Positions 8,091-17,788 of a DNA stretch of 64,000 bases are shown here, in pieces. Below the pieces are notes generated by a model. It made no database searches and was not told the DNA's origin. It saw only the letters and a list, made by a program, of their open reading frames with translations. How positions within the stretch are numbered: the first letter of the stretch is position 1; each line of letters begins with the position of its first letter. The DNA comes from Pseudomonadota bacterium (GTDB lineage: Bacteria; Pseudomonadota; Alphaproteobacteria; Rhizobiales; Xanthobacteraceae): positions 1 through 64,000 of the forward strand of contig QEVP01000003.1 in NCBI GenBank assembly GCA_003576765.1, in the 5' to 3' direction. Position numbers and translations under genes: made by a program.

Positions 8091-9980
8091 TCAGTCGATA
8101 GCGATTCCAGCGGGCTCCGCGCCGGCGTAAAGCCGCTCGATCAGCGCCGCGTGGTGCTCCAGCACGGCCCGCTGGTTGACCGAGCCCTTGTCGGTGACCT
8201 CGCCGCGGTCGATCGACAGCGGCGTCTCCAGCAGCACCGCGCGACTGACGCGGCTCGCGGAGCCGGTGGCGGCAGCAGCGAACGCCGTCAGGCGCTGGCG
8301 GAACGCGGCGCGGACCGCGGGATCTGCCGCGGCGGCCGCGACGTCGCCCGGCGGAAGGCGCGGATTGACCTCGCGGCAGCCGTCGAGGTCGAGGATCACC
8401 AGCGCGGCCACGGCGTCGCGGTTGAGACCGGCGATCACCACGTCGCGCACCAGCGGCGCGCAGGCGGCGATGAAGCGCGCGCGCAACGGGCCGACGCTGA
8501 CCCAGGTGCCGCTGGCCAGCTTGAAATCCTCGGCGATGCGGCCGTCGAAATCGAACCCGGCATGAAGATTGTCGGGATCGACCGGCCGGACGGCATCGCC
8601 GAGCCGGTAAAAGCCCTCCTCGTCGAAGGCTTTTGCACTCAGGTCCGGCTCGCGCCAATAACCGGGCATGATGTTCGGCCCCCGGGCGCGCACCTCGAGC
8701 TTGCCGTTGACGGGCACGAGCTTGGCCTCGGTGCCCGCGACCGGCAGCCCGACATGGCCGGAGCGGCTGGTCTCGGGCGTGACCGACATGAAGAACGGCG
8801 CGGTCTCGGTGGACCCGAGCCCGGTCAGGATCGGCACGCGCGCGCCGGTCTCCATCGCGGCGAACGCATCGAGGCTGTCCCAGACATGCGCCGACAGCCC
8901 GGCGCCGGCGAAGAACATCGCCTGCAGCCGGCTGAAGAAGGTTTTGCGGAGGCTTGCGTCGTCGCGAAAGTACGGCAACAGCGACTCGTAGCCCTTGGGC
9001 ACGTTGAAATAGACGGTCGGCGCGATCTCGCGTAGGTTGCGCACCGTGGCCTCGATGCCGCCGGGCAGCGGCCGGCCGTCGTCGAGATATAGCGAGCCGC
9101 CGTTATACAGCGTCAGCCCGATATTGTGGTTACCGCCAAAAGTGTGATTCCACGGCAGCCAGTCGACGATCACCGGCGGCTCCTCCTTGAGGAAGGCCAG
9201 CGTATCGCGCAGCATCACCTGGTTGGCGCACAGCATGCGCTGGGTGTTGATCACTGCCTTGGGCCGCCCGGTCGAGCCCGACGTCAGCAGGAATTTGGCG
9301 ATGTTGTCGGGGCCGATGGCGGCGTGGCGCGCATCGAGCTCGGGATGTTCGGGCGTCGCCAGCAGGGCGTCGAGCGGCGTCACCACGCGGCCTTCGACCG
9401 CGCCGCGGCTTGCGGCGATCTCGACGTCCGCAGGCACCGTGGCGCTGAGCGCATCGGCGAACGCCGTGGCGTCGTCGGCGAACACCAGCCCCGGCGTCAG
9501 CAGCGCCATGATGGCGGCGAGTTTGCCGTAGTCGCGCGACACCAGCGAATAGGCCGGCGACACCGGACAGAACGGCGCGCCGGCGAGGAGCGCACCGAAT
9601 GCCACCAGCGCGTGATCGACCGCGTTGCCGGACAGGATGACGACCGGCCGCTCCGCCGACAGCCCGCGCGCCATCAGCGCAGAGGCAACGGCGCGGGCAG
9701 CATCGAGCATGCCGGCATAGGTGACCTTGCGCCAGCCCTCGCCCTGCCGCTCGGCCATGAACACGCGCTCCGGCGCCTCGCGTGCGAAATGATAAAGACG
9801 ATCGGTGAGGCGCGGCGCATAGGCGTCGATCCCGGACCGGGACCGCAGGTAGATCGTTCCGTCGGCGCGGTGCTCGATCGTCACGTCAGGCCGCCCGAAC
9901 GCGATTTGCCGCAGCGGCGCCTTGTCGCCGCGCTCAACGGAAGCGCCGCAGGCATCGCGCGGATGGGGGGCGGCACTCAT
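8091..9980 (-). CDS. fcs: Feruloyl-CoA synthase (acyl-adenylate ligase)
   Basis: 629 residues, the usual length. The ANL-superfamily phosphate loop LLTSGSTGRPKA is at 231-242. The feruloyl-CoA synthase pattern follows: VDWLPWNHTFGGNHN, FFAGAGLSAHVWD, LGSTETAPFF and RLGDAVRP. It activates ferulate, p-coumarate or caffeate to the CoA thioester with ATP in the cytoplasm, the first step of hydroxycinnamate breakdown. Its start is 1 bp from the stop of the hydratase gene at 9982, so the pair is coupled. Ferulate is distinguished from coumarate only by family resemblance. Confidence 0.88.
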   Translation of the reverse strand: MSAAPHPRDACGASVERGDKAPLRQIAFGRPDVTIEHRADGTIYLRSRSGIDAYAPRLTDRLYHFAREAPERVFMAERQGEGWRKVTYAGMLDAARAVASALMARGLSAERPVVILSGNAVDHALVAFGALLAGAPFCPVSPAYSLVSRDYGKLAAIMALLTPGLVFADDATAFADALSATVPADVEIAASRGAVEGRVVTPLDALLATPEHPELDARHAAIGPDNIAKFLLTSGSTGRPKAVINTQRMLCANQVMLRDTLAFLKEEPPVIVDWLPWNHTFGGNHNIGLTLYNGGSLYLDDGRPLPGGIEATVRNLREIAPTVYFNVPKGYESLLPYFRDDASLRKTFFSRLQAMFFAGAGLSAHVWDSLDAFAAMETGARVPILTGLGSTETAPFFMSVTPETSRSGHVGLPVAGTEAKLVPVNGKLEVRARGPNIMPGYWREPDLSAKAFDEEGFYRLGDAVRPVDPDNLHAGFDFDGRIAEDFKLASGTWVSVGPLRARFIAACAPLVRDVVIAGLNRDAVAALVILDLDGCREVNPRLPPGDVAAAAADPAVRAAFRQRLTAFAAAATGSASRVSRAVLLETPLSIDRGEVTDKGSVNQRAVLEHHAALIERLYAGAEPAGIAID

Positions 9981-9981
9981 G

Positions 9982-10773
9982 TCAGGTTGGCCGCACCTTG
10001 GCGGTCTTGCGGTCGAGAAAATCGCGGATGCGCTTCTTGGCCTCCTTGTCGCTCTGCGCGACTGTCGCCATCAGCGATTCCATGACAAGGCCGGCCTGCG
10101 GATTGCTTTCGGCGATCATCGGCAACGCATGCAGCACGGCAAAGTTGGTGAGCGGCGCGTTGGCGGCGACCTTGTCGGCCAATTCCATCGCCTTGGCATA
10201 GGCGCCGCCGGCCTCGGCGAGATACTGCGTGAAGCCGACCGCAACCCCCTCGGCCGCGGAATAGACGCGGCCCGTCAGCATCATGTCGGCCATGCGCGCG
10301 ACCCCGATGAGGCGCGGCAGGCGCACGGAGCCGCCGCCGCCGACGAAAATTCCGCGCTGCCCTTCGGGCAGTGCGAAATAGGCGCTCGGCTCGGCGACGC
10401 GGATATGCGCGGCGCAGGCCAGTTCCAGCCCGCCGCCGATCACCGCGCCCTGCAGCGCCGCGATCACGGGTACGCGGCAGTGCGCGATACGGTCGAACAC
10501 GCGGTGCCACATCCGCGAATGCCACAGCCCCTCGGCGGCGTCGCGCTCGGTCAGTTCGGACAGATCGAGGCCGGCGGAAAAGTGCTCGCCGACGCCATGC
10601 ACGACCACCGCGCGCACGTCGTCGTCAAGTTCGGCAAAACAGGCATCGATGGCAAGGATCAGCGTATCGTTCAACGCATTGCGCTTGGCCGGGCGATTGA
10701 GGCCGACGCCCATCACCGCGCCACGGCGCGCCACGGTGAGCACGGGGTCGGAGCCGGCGGGGGGCGCGGACAT
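9982..10773 (-). CDS. Enoyl-CoA hydratase/crotonase of the hydroxycinnamate operon
   Basis: 263 residues, crotonase fold. The oxyanion-hole segments are EHFSAGLDLSEL (near residue 64) and ALQGAVIGGGLELACAAHIR (near 109), and ALPEGQRGIFVGGGGS covers the second catalytic acid region. It should hydrate feruloyl/coumaroyl-CoA; whether it also does the retro-aldol cleavage to vanillin or 4-hydroxybenzaldehyde (HCHL activity) cannot be told from the sequence. It is the first gene of the leftward operon, and its promoter region with two palindromes is shared with pobA. No vanillin dehydrogenase gene lies in the window. Confidence 0.85.
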   Translation of the reverse strand: MSAPPAGSDPVLTVARRGAVMGVGLNRPAKRNALNDTLILAIDACFAELDDDVRAVVVHGVGEHFSAGLDLSELTERDAAEGLWHSRMWHRVFDRIAHCRVPVIAALQGAVIGGGLELACAAHIRVAEPSAYFALPEGQRGIFVGGGGSVRLPRLIGVARMADMMLTGRVYSAAEGVAVGFTQYLAEAGGAYAKAMELADKVAANAPLTNFAVLHALPMIAESNPQAGLVMESLMATVAQSDKEAKKRIRDFLDRKTAKVRPT

Positions 10774-10842
10774 GGCGTTTCCTGATCAGCGGACGTTTCG
10801 AGGCGGCGGCCGGGCGGGGCGCGGCCAAGCCAAGCCAGATAG

Positions 10843-10855
10843 TTATATTCTATAA
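10843..10855. promoter_or_regulatory. Operator-like palindrome (TTATA-TTC-TATAA)
   Basis: A perfect 5-bp inverted repeat with a 3-nt spacer, 70 bp upstream of the hydratase start codon (10773), in an AT-rich island of the divergent hydratase/pobA promoter region. It resembles the TATA arms of the palindrome at 875-901. Confidence 0.45.
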
Positions 10856-10912
10856 TCATTGCCGGCCTGTCAATCACCGGAAGGCAGGCGCGCGCAAGCA
10901 TCTGCATCATTG

Positions 10913-12189
<1,277 letters not shown>

Positions 12190-12209
12190 AATGACGACCA
12201 GGATATGAC

Positions 12210-12617
12210 TTACGCCGACAGCGGCGGCTCGCCGTTGCCGGCTTCGTCATCGATGTCGTCGTCCATCGGCGGCAATGGCCGCAGCGGCACCGTCGACAGC
12301 GTGATGCCGCGGCGGTTGCCTGATCCTGCGAGCCGGCGCGCCGGCGGCGCCTCGCGCGACAGCGCATGGAGCGCCGCACCGACACGCCCGCCCTGCTCGA
12401 CCAGATCGCGCTCGCTACAACTGGCGGCAATGGCGAGGCCGAGTCCGTGGAGATGATTGCGGCGATAGCAGAACAGCGCCAGCATGGCGCGGATGTCGCC
12501 GGGGACGGACGCCATCAGCGCGGCCAGCCCGTCGGGACTGGCGCGGTACATCGCACCCAGCAGGTCATCGTTGACCGGGCAGACGTCATTTTCAAAGGCG
12601 GTACGGCCGGACAGCAT
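12210..12617 (-). CDS. Hypothetical protein with a CtrA box in its promoter
   Basis: 135 residues, no family recognised. The N-terminal half looks folded and helical (DLLGAMYRASPDGLAALMASVPGDIRAMLALF and onward), with Cys13, Cys50 and Cys67. The C-terminal 40 residues are rich in Pro, Arg and acidic residues and probably disordered. No signal peptide or membrane segment is evident. The start codon at 12617 is 37 bp from a complete TTAA-N7-TTAA element. Cell-cycle control by CtrA is therefore plausible but inferred. Codon use looks like that of its neighbours. Confidence 0.65.
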   Translation of the reverse strand: MLSGRTAFENDVCPVNDDLLGAMYRASPDGLAALMASVPGDIRAMLALFCYRRNHLHGLGLAIAASCSERDLVEQGGRVGAALHALSREAPPARRLAGSGNRRGITLSTVPLRPLPPMDDDIDDEAGNGEPPLSA

Positions 12618-12654
12618 GTCGCATCTCCTGCCGCCAAGGATGATGCATAAGATT

Positions 12655-12669
12655 TTAACGAAAGGTTAA
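12655..12669 (-). promoter_or_regulatory. CtrA-type binding box (TTAA-CGAAAGG-TTAA)
   Basis: An exact match to the alphaproteobacterial CtrA consensus TTAA-N7-TTAA, about 37 bp upstream of the hypothetical gene at 12210-12617, near where a -35 region would lie. It is the only full match I noticed in the intergenic regions. It could also lie downstream of the nitroreductase by chance. Confidence 0.6.
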
Positions 12670-12697
12670 GCATGCGGGGCGCCCCGCCGCGTTCCCT

Positions 12698-13393
12698 TCA
12701 GTCGTCGACGAAGGTAGCGGCATCCGCGATGGCCGCGCGCGAGGTGCGGTAGCTGTTGGCCGGATGGGCGCGGTCCTCGTAGCCGAACGAGATGCCGCAC
12801 ACCACGCGGCGGTCGTCGCCAAGCCCAAAATGCCGCCGCACCGTGCCGGCATGAAAGGCGAGGGCTGCCTGCGGCACGGTCGCGACGCCGAGCGCCTGCG
12901 CCGCCAGCATGAAGTTGCCGACATAGCCGCCGCAGTCGATCGCACCGTACACACCGAGCGCCTCGTCGGTGGTGACGATGGCCACGTGCGGTGCACCGAA
13001 CAGCTTGAAATTCTCCAGCGACTGCCTCCGGTAGGCCGCCTTGTCGCCGCGGGCGATGCCAAGCGTGTTGTAAAGCTGGAAGCCGCTCTCGCGGCGGCGC
13101 GCCAGATAGACGCCGCGATATTCGCGCGGGAACGGAAAATCGCTGTCCTCGGCGCCGCCGCTGCTGGCGACCGCGTACATCGCCTCGCGAAAGCGCTCCG
13201 TCGCCGCGCCGCTGGTCACGACCACCTGCCACGGCTGGCTGTTGCACCACGAGGCGGTGCGCTGCGCCACCTCGAGCACGCGTTCGATCACCTCGCGCGG
13301 CACCGGCTTCGGTAGGAAGGCGCGGCAAGAGTGGCGCTCCCGCAGCAGGCCGTCAACAATATCGATGGATCGCAGGTCGGTATCGGTGGTCAT
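12698..13393 (-). CDS. Nitroreductase-family FMN oxidoreductase
   Basis: 231 residues from ATG 13391-13393. The FMN-binding N-terminus is LLRERHSCRAFLPKPVP, followed by the family hallmark TASWCNSQPWQVVV. The dimer/FMN segment YGAIDCGGYVGNFMLAAQALGVATVPQAAL and the closing FGYEDRAHPANSYRTSR also fit. These enzymes reduce nitroaromatics, quinones or flavins with NAD(P)H. The gene follows the TetR regulator by 29 bp in the same direction, so they probably form a small regulated unit. The substrate cannot be inferred. Confidence 0.88.
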   Translation of the reverse strand: MTTDTDLRSIDIVDGLLRERHSCRAFLPKPVPREVIERVLEVAQRTASWCNSQPWQVVVTSGAATERFREAMYAVASSGGAEDSDFPFPREYRGVYLARRRESGFQLYNTLGIARGDKAAYRRQSLENFKLFGAPHVAIVTTDEALGVYGAIDCGGYVGNFMLAAQALGVATVPQAALAFHAGTVRRHFGLGDDRRVVCGISFGYEDRAHPANSYRTSRAAIADAATFVDD

Positions 13394-13422
13394 CACTGTT
13401 CCCTGTCGGTGGGCGCTGCCGG

Positions 13423-14145
13423 TCAGCGGCCGCGGGCCGGGATTGTATTGAACGGCACGTCCTTGTCGATCCCGATGTCTCCCGGCAACCCGTTCGGGGC
13501 GACGAGAAGGCCGGCAAAGATCAGGTCGGTGAGAAAGGCAACATAGCCGCGGCAATCCTCGTCGGTGATCGGGCCGACGCCGGCGGCGCGCGACACCGCG
13601 TGGCGCCCGAAGAACAGGTGATCGCAGGCGCCGATCAGGCAGGTATAGAACTGCACCGGATCGACGGCGCGAAACTCGCCGGCAGCAACGCCGATCTCCA
13701 ACACCTGGCGCTGAAACTCGAACACCGGCTTGACGAAAAAGTCCGAGACCTCGGCGGCGGCCCGCTCGCTGCTGGCATGCAGCAGCAGGTGGATCAGCCG
13801 GTTCATGTAGGGAAACCGGCGATAGGCCTTGATGATGCCGGCGATGTGCAGTTTCAGCTTGGCGCTCGGCGAAATCGGCTGCGCCAGCAGGTAGTCGAGG
13901 TTGCGCACCTCGGAACGGGCATCGCGCGCGAGCAGCGCCAGCAGCAGCCCCTCCTTGTTGCCGAAGTGATACTTGACCAGCGCCGAATTGACCCCCGAGC
14001 GCTCGGCGATCTCGCTCAGCGACACGTTGAGCGAATTGCGCTCGATCATCAGTTCGCTCGCCGCCACCAAAAGCTTCTCGGCGGTCGGGTTCATCTCCAC
14101 CGGCGGCGGACGGTCGGCAACGGTCACGGTGGAATCGAAGTCCAT
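13423..14145 (-). CDS. TetR-family transcriptional regulator
   Basis: 240 residues. The N-terminal helix-turn-helix covers residues 20-65 (TAEKLLVAASELM, then SLSEIAERSGVNSALVKYHFGNKEGLL). The C-terminal ligand/dimer domain contains the TetR_C motif LIHLLLHASSERAAAEVSDFFVKPVFEFQRQVLEIG. It is the first gene of a unit with the nitroreductase. Upstream lies an AT-rich TGAT repeat (14201-14220), the best candidate operator. A role in sensing an aromatic or a toxic small molecule is only suggested by the neighbour. Confidence 0.88.
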   Translation of the reverse strand: MDFDSTVTVADRPPPVEMNPTAEKLLVAASELMIERNSLNVSLSEIAERSGVNSALVKYHFGNKEGLLLALLARDARSEVRNLDYLLAQPISPSAKLKLHIAGIIKAYRRFPYMNRLIHLLLHASSERAAAEVSDFFVKPVFEFQRQVLEIGVAAGEFRAVDPVQFYTCLIGACDHLFFGRHAVSRAAGVGPITDEDCRGYVAFLTDLIFAGLLVAPNGLPGDIGIDKDVPFNTIPARGR

Positions 14146-14200
14146 GGCGCGGGTCCGGTTGGCGCCGCAGCTAAGCCGATTGCAGGCCCCACCTCAAGCG

Positions 14201-14220
14201 TTAATTGATTGATTGACTAA
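14201..14220. promoter_or_regulatory. Possible TetR operator, imperfect palindrome with TGAT repeats
   Basis: TTAATTGATTGATTGACTAA has 6 of 10 symmetric positions and lies 56 bp upstream of the TetR start in otherwise GC-rich DNA. Weak evidence; position is the main argument. Confidence 0.3.
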
Positions 14221-14367
14221 ATCTGGCCAGCAGGCGCCGACGAGATCGCCTGTCACCTTGCGCCCGGGCGCGGCGCTAAGCGCGCGCTCCGCCTCAAACC
14301 CGGCGATCATATCGCATCGTCAGGGGCTGTCGTGGCGGCGGGCGCCGGTGCTATCATTATTTTTACC

Positions 14368-14940
14368 ATGCCGGCGCAAGGCTTCACCTTCTTCGACACG
14401 GCCATCGGCCGTTGCGGGCTTGCCTGGACGCTGCGCGGCGTCAATGCCGTGCTGCTGCCGGAACGGCGCGAGATCGACGCCTGGCGGCGCGTGCTGCACA
14501 TGTTCCCCGACGCGGTCGAGACCCGCCCCTCCGGCGAAGCCGCTCGCGCGGTGGAGGCGATCCGCGCACACCTGCGCGGCGAGACCAGCGAGATCGATGC
14601 CATCCCGCTCGACATGGGCGCCATTCCGCCGTTCAACCGGCAGGTCTACGAGATCACGCGCGCGATCCCGCGCGGGCAGACGCTGACCTATGGCGAGGTT
14701 GCCAAGCGGCTCGGCGCCTCCGGCGCGGCACGCGCGGTCGGCCGCGCGCTCGGGCAGAATCCGATCCCGATCATCGTGCCGTGTCACCGGGTGCTCGCGG
14801 CCAACGGCGCGACTGGTGGCTTTTCCGCGCCGGGCGGCGTCGCCACGAAATTCCGCCTGCTGGCGATCGAAGGCGCAACCGCAGGCGCGGCGCCGACGCT
14901 ATTCGACGTCACCTTCTCCATTCCGCCGCGACGATCCTAG
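14368..14940 (+). CDS. ogt: Methylated-DNA--protein-cysteine S-methyltransferase
   Basis: 190 residues from ATG 14368. The suicide alkyl-acceptor motif PCHRV is at 138-142 (Cys139). The helix-turn-helix/Arg-finger segment TYGEVAKRLGASGAARAVGRALGQNPIP precedes it, and NGATGGFSAPGG follows. It repairs O6-alkylguanine by transferring the alkyl group to Cys139. There is no AdaA/AraC domain, so it is an Ogt-type stand-alone enzyme. It is a single gene; an in-frame ATG at 14332 exists but adds unrelated residues. Confidence 0.93.
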   Translation: MPAQGFTFFDTAIGRCGLAWTLRGVNAVLLPERREIDAWRRVLHMFPDAVETRPSGEAARAVEAIRAHLRGETSEIDAIPLDMGAIPPFNRQVYEITRAIPRGQTLTYGEVAKRLGASGAARAVGRALGQNPIPIIVPCHRVLAANGATGGFSAPGGVATKFRLLAIEGATAGAAPTLFDVTFSIPPRRS

Positions 14941-15146
14941 CGCAGGATGAGGCCGGGTCGGCCGATCTCCCCGCACCCGTATCCCGGGCGCGCCGCAGCG
15001 TGGAGCGGTGCGGCGCAGACCCGGGATCGCGACAAAACAAACGTCGCCTCCGCCACGGTCCCGGTTCTGCGGTGCAACGCTCCGCTGCACCGCGTCCGGG
15101 ACGCGGCCGTGCGGCCGGCGCAACGCCACCCGCGATCGGATCGGAC

Positions 15147-16262
15147 TCACGCGCGGAAATGCTTCGAGAGCTTGAGGCCCTGCGCCTGATAGTTGGAGCT
15201 GATGTCGCGGCCATAGACGGTGTCGGGGCGCGCCAGCATCTTCTCATAGATCAGGCGGCCGACGATCTGGCCGTGTTCGAGGATGAACGGCACCTCGCGC
15301 GAGCGCACTTCCAGCACGGCGCGGGAGCCGGCGCCGCCCGCGCCCGCATAACCGAAACCGGGATCGAAGAAGCCCGCATAGTGCACGCGGAACTCGCCGA
15401 CCAGCGGGTCGAACGGCACCATCTCGGCGGCATAGTCGGGCGGCACCTGCACCGCCTCGTCGGAAGCGAGAATGTAGAACTCGCCGGGGTCAAGGATCAG
15501 GCTGTGGTCGGGCCGCGCCGGGATCGGCTCCCAGAAGTCGTCCATCGCATAGCCGCTGCGGCGGTCGATATCGACCACGCCGGTGTGGCGCTTGGCGCGA
15601 TAGCCGATGAAGCCGCCGGACTGGGCGCCCGACAGATCGACGCTGAGCGCGACGCCATCGGTCAAATCGGCGTCGTCGCGATCGACCAGCCGTTCGGCGG
15701 CATGCAGCGCCTCCAGTTCATCGGTATCGAGCACCGCGTCGCCGGTGCGGAAGCGCACCTGCGACAGTCGCGAGCCTTCGCGCACCAGCACCGGAAATGT
15801 CTTGGGGCTGATCTCGGCATAGAGCGGGCCGTGATAGCCGGCGCCGATCATGTCGAAGTGCCGCGTGCCGTCGGCGATCACGCGGGTGAACACGTCGAGC
15901 CGCCCGGTCGAGCTTTTCGGGTTGGCGGCGGCCACGATCGAGGGCGGCAGCGCCAGACTCTCCAACAGCGGTACGATATAGACGCAGTTGGTCTCCAGCA
16001 CCGCGCCGTCGGCAAGGCTGATTTCGTGCAGCTTCAATTCGTCGATGCGCTCGGCCACGGTGACGTGCGGGCCGGGCAGGAAGCTCGCACGCACCCGGTA
16101 GGCGACGTCGCCGAGCCGCAGGTCGAGACTTGCCGGCTGCACCTGGCCTTCGGTGAACGGCACCGCCGGCAGGATCAGGCCGGCTTCGCTCATCGCCGCG
16201 ATCATGCGGTCGGGGAAAATGCCTCGGGCATCTGGCGGCAGCGAGAACGGCACGGCGGGCAT
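15147..16262 (-). CDS. dcd: dCTP deaminase, long alphaproteobacterial form
   Basis: Deaminates dCTP to dUTP for thymidylate synthesis. 371 residues from ATG 16260-16262, about twice the 190-residue enterobacterial enzyme. It has two tandem dUTPase-like halves: the first with PASLDLRLGDVAYRVR, NPKSSTGRLDVFTRV and YAEISPKTFPV; the second with DPGEFYILASDEAVQVPPDYAAEM, HYAGFFDPGFGY and EVPFILEHGQIVGRLIYEKM. Long forms annotated 2'-deoxycytidine 5'-triphosphate deaminase are normal in this order. It is divergent from metZ, with the riboswitch leader between. Confidence 0.9.
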   Translation of the reverse strand: MPAVPFSLPPDARGIFPDRMIAAMSEAGLILPAVPFTEGQVQPASLDLRLGDVAYRVRASFLPGPHVTVAERIDELKLHEISLADGAVLETNCVYIVPLLESLALPPSIVAAANPKSSTGRLDVFTRVIADGTRHFDMIGAGYHGPLYAEISPKTFPVLVREGSRLSQVRFRTGDAVLDTDELEALHAAERLVDRDDADLTDGVALSVDLSGAQSGGFIGYRAKRHTGVVDIDRRSGYAMDDFWEPIPARPDHSLILDPGEFYILASDEAVQVPPDYAAEMVPFDPLVGEFRVHYAGFFDPGFGYAGAGGAGSRAVLEVRSREVPFILEHGQIVGRLIYEKMLARPDTVYGRDISSNYQAQGLKLSKHFRA

Positions 16263-16361
16263 CTTTCGACAGGACGGGCCCCGATGGACGGAAAAACTGT
16301 ACATTCAATAGAAGGCCGCTGTCTTGACGCAAAGCCGGCCGCGCCGTAAGAGGGCGACTTA

Positions 16362-16418
16362 TCCCGTGGTGATTTGAGCCGGCCGGCTTGCAGCCACGTT
16401 AAACAACTCGCTAAACAG
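16362..16418 (+). promoter_or_regulatory. SAM-II riboswitch (metA motif)
   Basis: Contains the conserved core of the SAM-II pseudoknot: P1 strand CGTGG (16365-16369), loop TGATTTGA, CTTGCAG, P1 partner CCACG (16394-16398), and the conserved 3' element GCTAAA (16410-16415). It lies in the leader of metZ, a classical location in alphaproteobacteria. S-adenosylmethionine binding should lower metZ expression. A terminator hairpin follows. Confidence 0.9.
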
Positions 16419-16436
16419 GCCGGGGACCATGTGATC

Positions 16437-16467
16437 CCGGCTTGTGGCTTCGCCCAGGCCGGTTTTT
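16437..16467 (+). terminator. Riboswitch expression platform: intrinsic terminator with overlapping competing hairpin
   Basis: Left arm CCGGCTTGTGGC (16437-16448), loop TTC, right arm GCCCAGGCCGG (16452-16462), then TTTTT (16463-16467), 34 bp before metZ. An alternative hairpin GCCGGGGA / TCCCGGC (16419-16426 / 16435-16441) shares 16437-16441, so the two cannot form together. Confidence 0.7.
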
Positions 16468-16501
16468 GTTGGCGGTGTCCAGCCGCCAGACTGGAGATCA
16501 C

Positions 16502-17716
16502 ATGACGTCCGCGCCCGTAAGCCCGCCTGCAATCCCGCCCGTCGATGCCTACCGGCCCGAGACGCGGCTGGTCCATGCCGGCACGTTGCGCTCGAATTTC
16601 GGCGAGGCGTCGGAAGCGCTCTATCTGACGCAAGGGTTCGTCTACGCCAGCGCCGAGGAATGCGAGGCCCGCTTCAAGGGCGAAGCGCCCGGCTTCATCT
16701 ATTCGCGGTTCTCCAACCCCAATATCGCGATGTTCGAGCATCGCATGGCGGAACTGGAAGGCGCGGAGGCGGCGCGCGCCACCGCGACCGGCATGGCGGC
16801 GGTGACCACGGCGCTGCTGGCGCCGCTTCGCGCCGGCGATCATGTGGTGGCGGCAAGCGCATTGTTCGGCTCGTGCCGCTACGTGGTCGAGGACCTGCTG
16901 CCGCGCTACGGCATCGCGGCGACGCTGGTGGACGGCCTCGATCTCGACGCCTGGCGCGCGGCGATGCGGCCCAACACCAAAAGCTGCTTTATCGAAAGCC
17001 CGACCAATCCCACGCTCGACGTGCTCGACATCGAAGCCATCGCCGCCATCGCGCACGAGGCCGGTGCGCGGCTGATCGTCGACAACGTGTTCGCAACGCC
17101 CTTGTGGCAAAGCCCGCTCTCGCTCGGCGCCGAAGTCGTGGTCTATTCCGCCACCAAGCACATCGATGGCCAGGGGCGCTGCCTCGGCGGCGTCATCCTG
17201 TCGTCGCAAGCCTTCATCGACGAGCACATCCATACCTTCATGCGCCAGACCGGGCCGGCGATCTCGCCGTTCAACGCCTGGGTGCTGACCAAGGGGCTGG
17301 AGACGCTGGCCTTGCGCGTGCGCCAGCAGACCGACAATGCCGCGGCGCTGGCCGATACGCTCGCCGGCCACCCGAAGATCGTGCGGCTGATCTATCCCGG
17401 GCGCGCCGACCATCCCCAGGCGGCGCTCGTGACAAAGCAGATGCGCGGCGGCTCGACGCTGGTCGGCTTCGAGGTGAAAGGCGGCAAGGCGGCCGCGTTC
17501 CGCTTCCTCAATGCGCTGAGACTCACGCGCATCAGCAACAACCTCGGCGACACCCGCAGCCTCGTCACCCATCCGGCGACGACCACCCACCAGCGCCTCG
17601 CCCCGGAGGCGCGCGCCGCGCTCGGCATCGGCGACGGCTTCATCCGCTTCTCCGCCGGCATCGAGCATCGCGACGACATCGTGGCCGACGTCGTCGCAGC
17701 GCTGGAGCATGCCTGA
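16502..17716 (+). CDS. metZ: O-succinylhomoserine sulfhydrylase
   Basis: A PLP enzyme of the Cys/Met-metabolism family, 404 residues. It converts O-succinylhomoserine and sulfide to homocysteine in methionine synthesis. Start ATG 16502 has GGAG at 16493-16496. Seen: YSRFSNPNIAMFE, ATGMAAVTTALLA, the active Lys in VVYSATKHIDGQG (Lys219), and SLGDTRSL-type end IRFSAGIEHRDDIVADV. The metZ call over metB/metC rests on close resemblance to alphaproteobacterial MetZ and on the SAM-II riboswitch upstream, which gives feedback control by S-adenosylmethionine. Confidence 0.92.
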   Translation: MTSAPVSPPAIPPVDAYRPETRLVHAGTLRSNFGEASEALYLTQGFVYASAEECEARFKGEAPGFIYSRFSNPNIAMFEHRMAELEGAEAARATATGMAAVTTALLAPLRAGDHVVAASALFGSCRYVVEDLLPRYGIAATLVDGLDLDAWRAAMRPNTKSCFIESPTNPTLDVLDIEAIAAIAHEAGARLIVDNVFATPLWQSPLSLGAEVVVYSATKHIDGQGRCLGGVILSSQAFIDEHIHTFMRQTGPAISPFNAWVLTKGLETLALRVRQQTDNAAALADTLAGHPKIVRLIYPGRADHPQAALVTKQMRGGSTLVGFEVKGGKAAAFRFLNALRLTRISNNLGDTRSLVTHPATTTHQRLAPEARAALGIGDGFIRFSAGIEHRDDIVADVVAALEHA

Positions 17717-17788
17717 CGCTCCCTTGCGTTTGACAGCGCCGCTTGGGAGGCGCGAAATGGCGCCGCAACCGCGAAAGGGAGATCAGGG

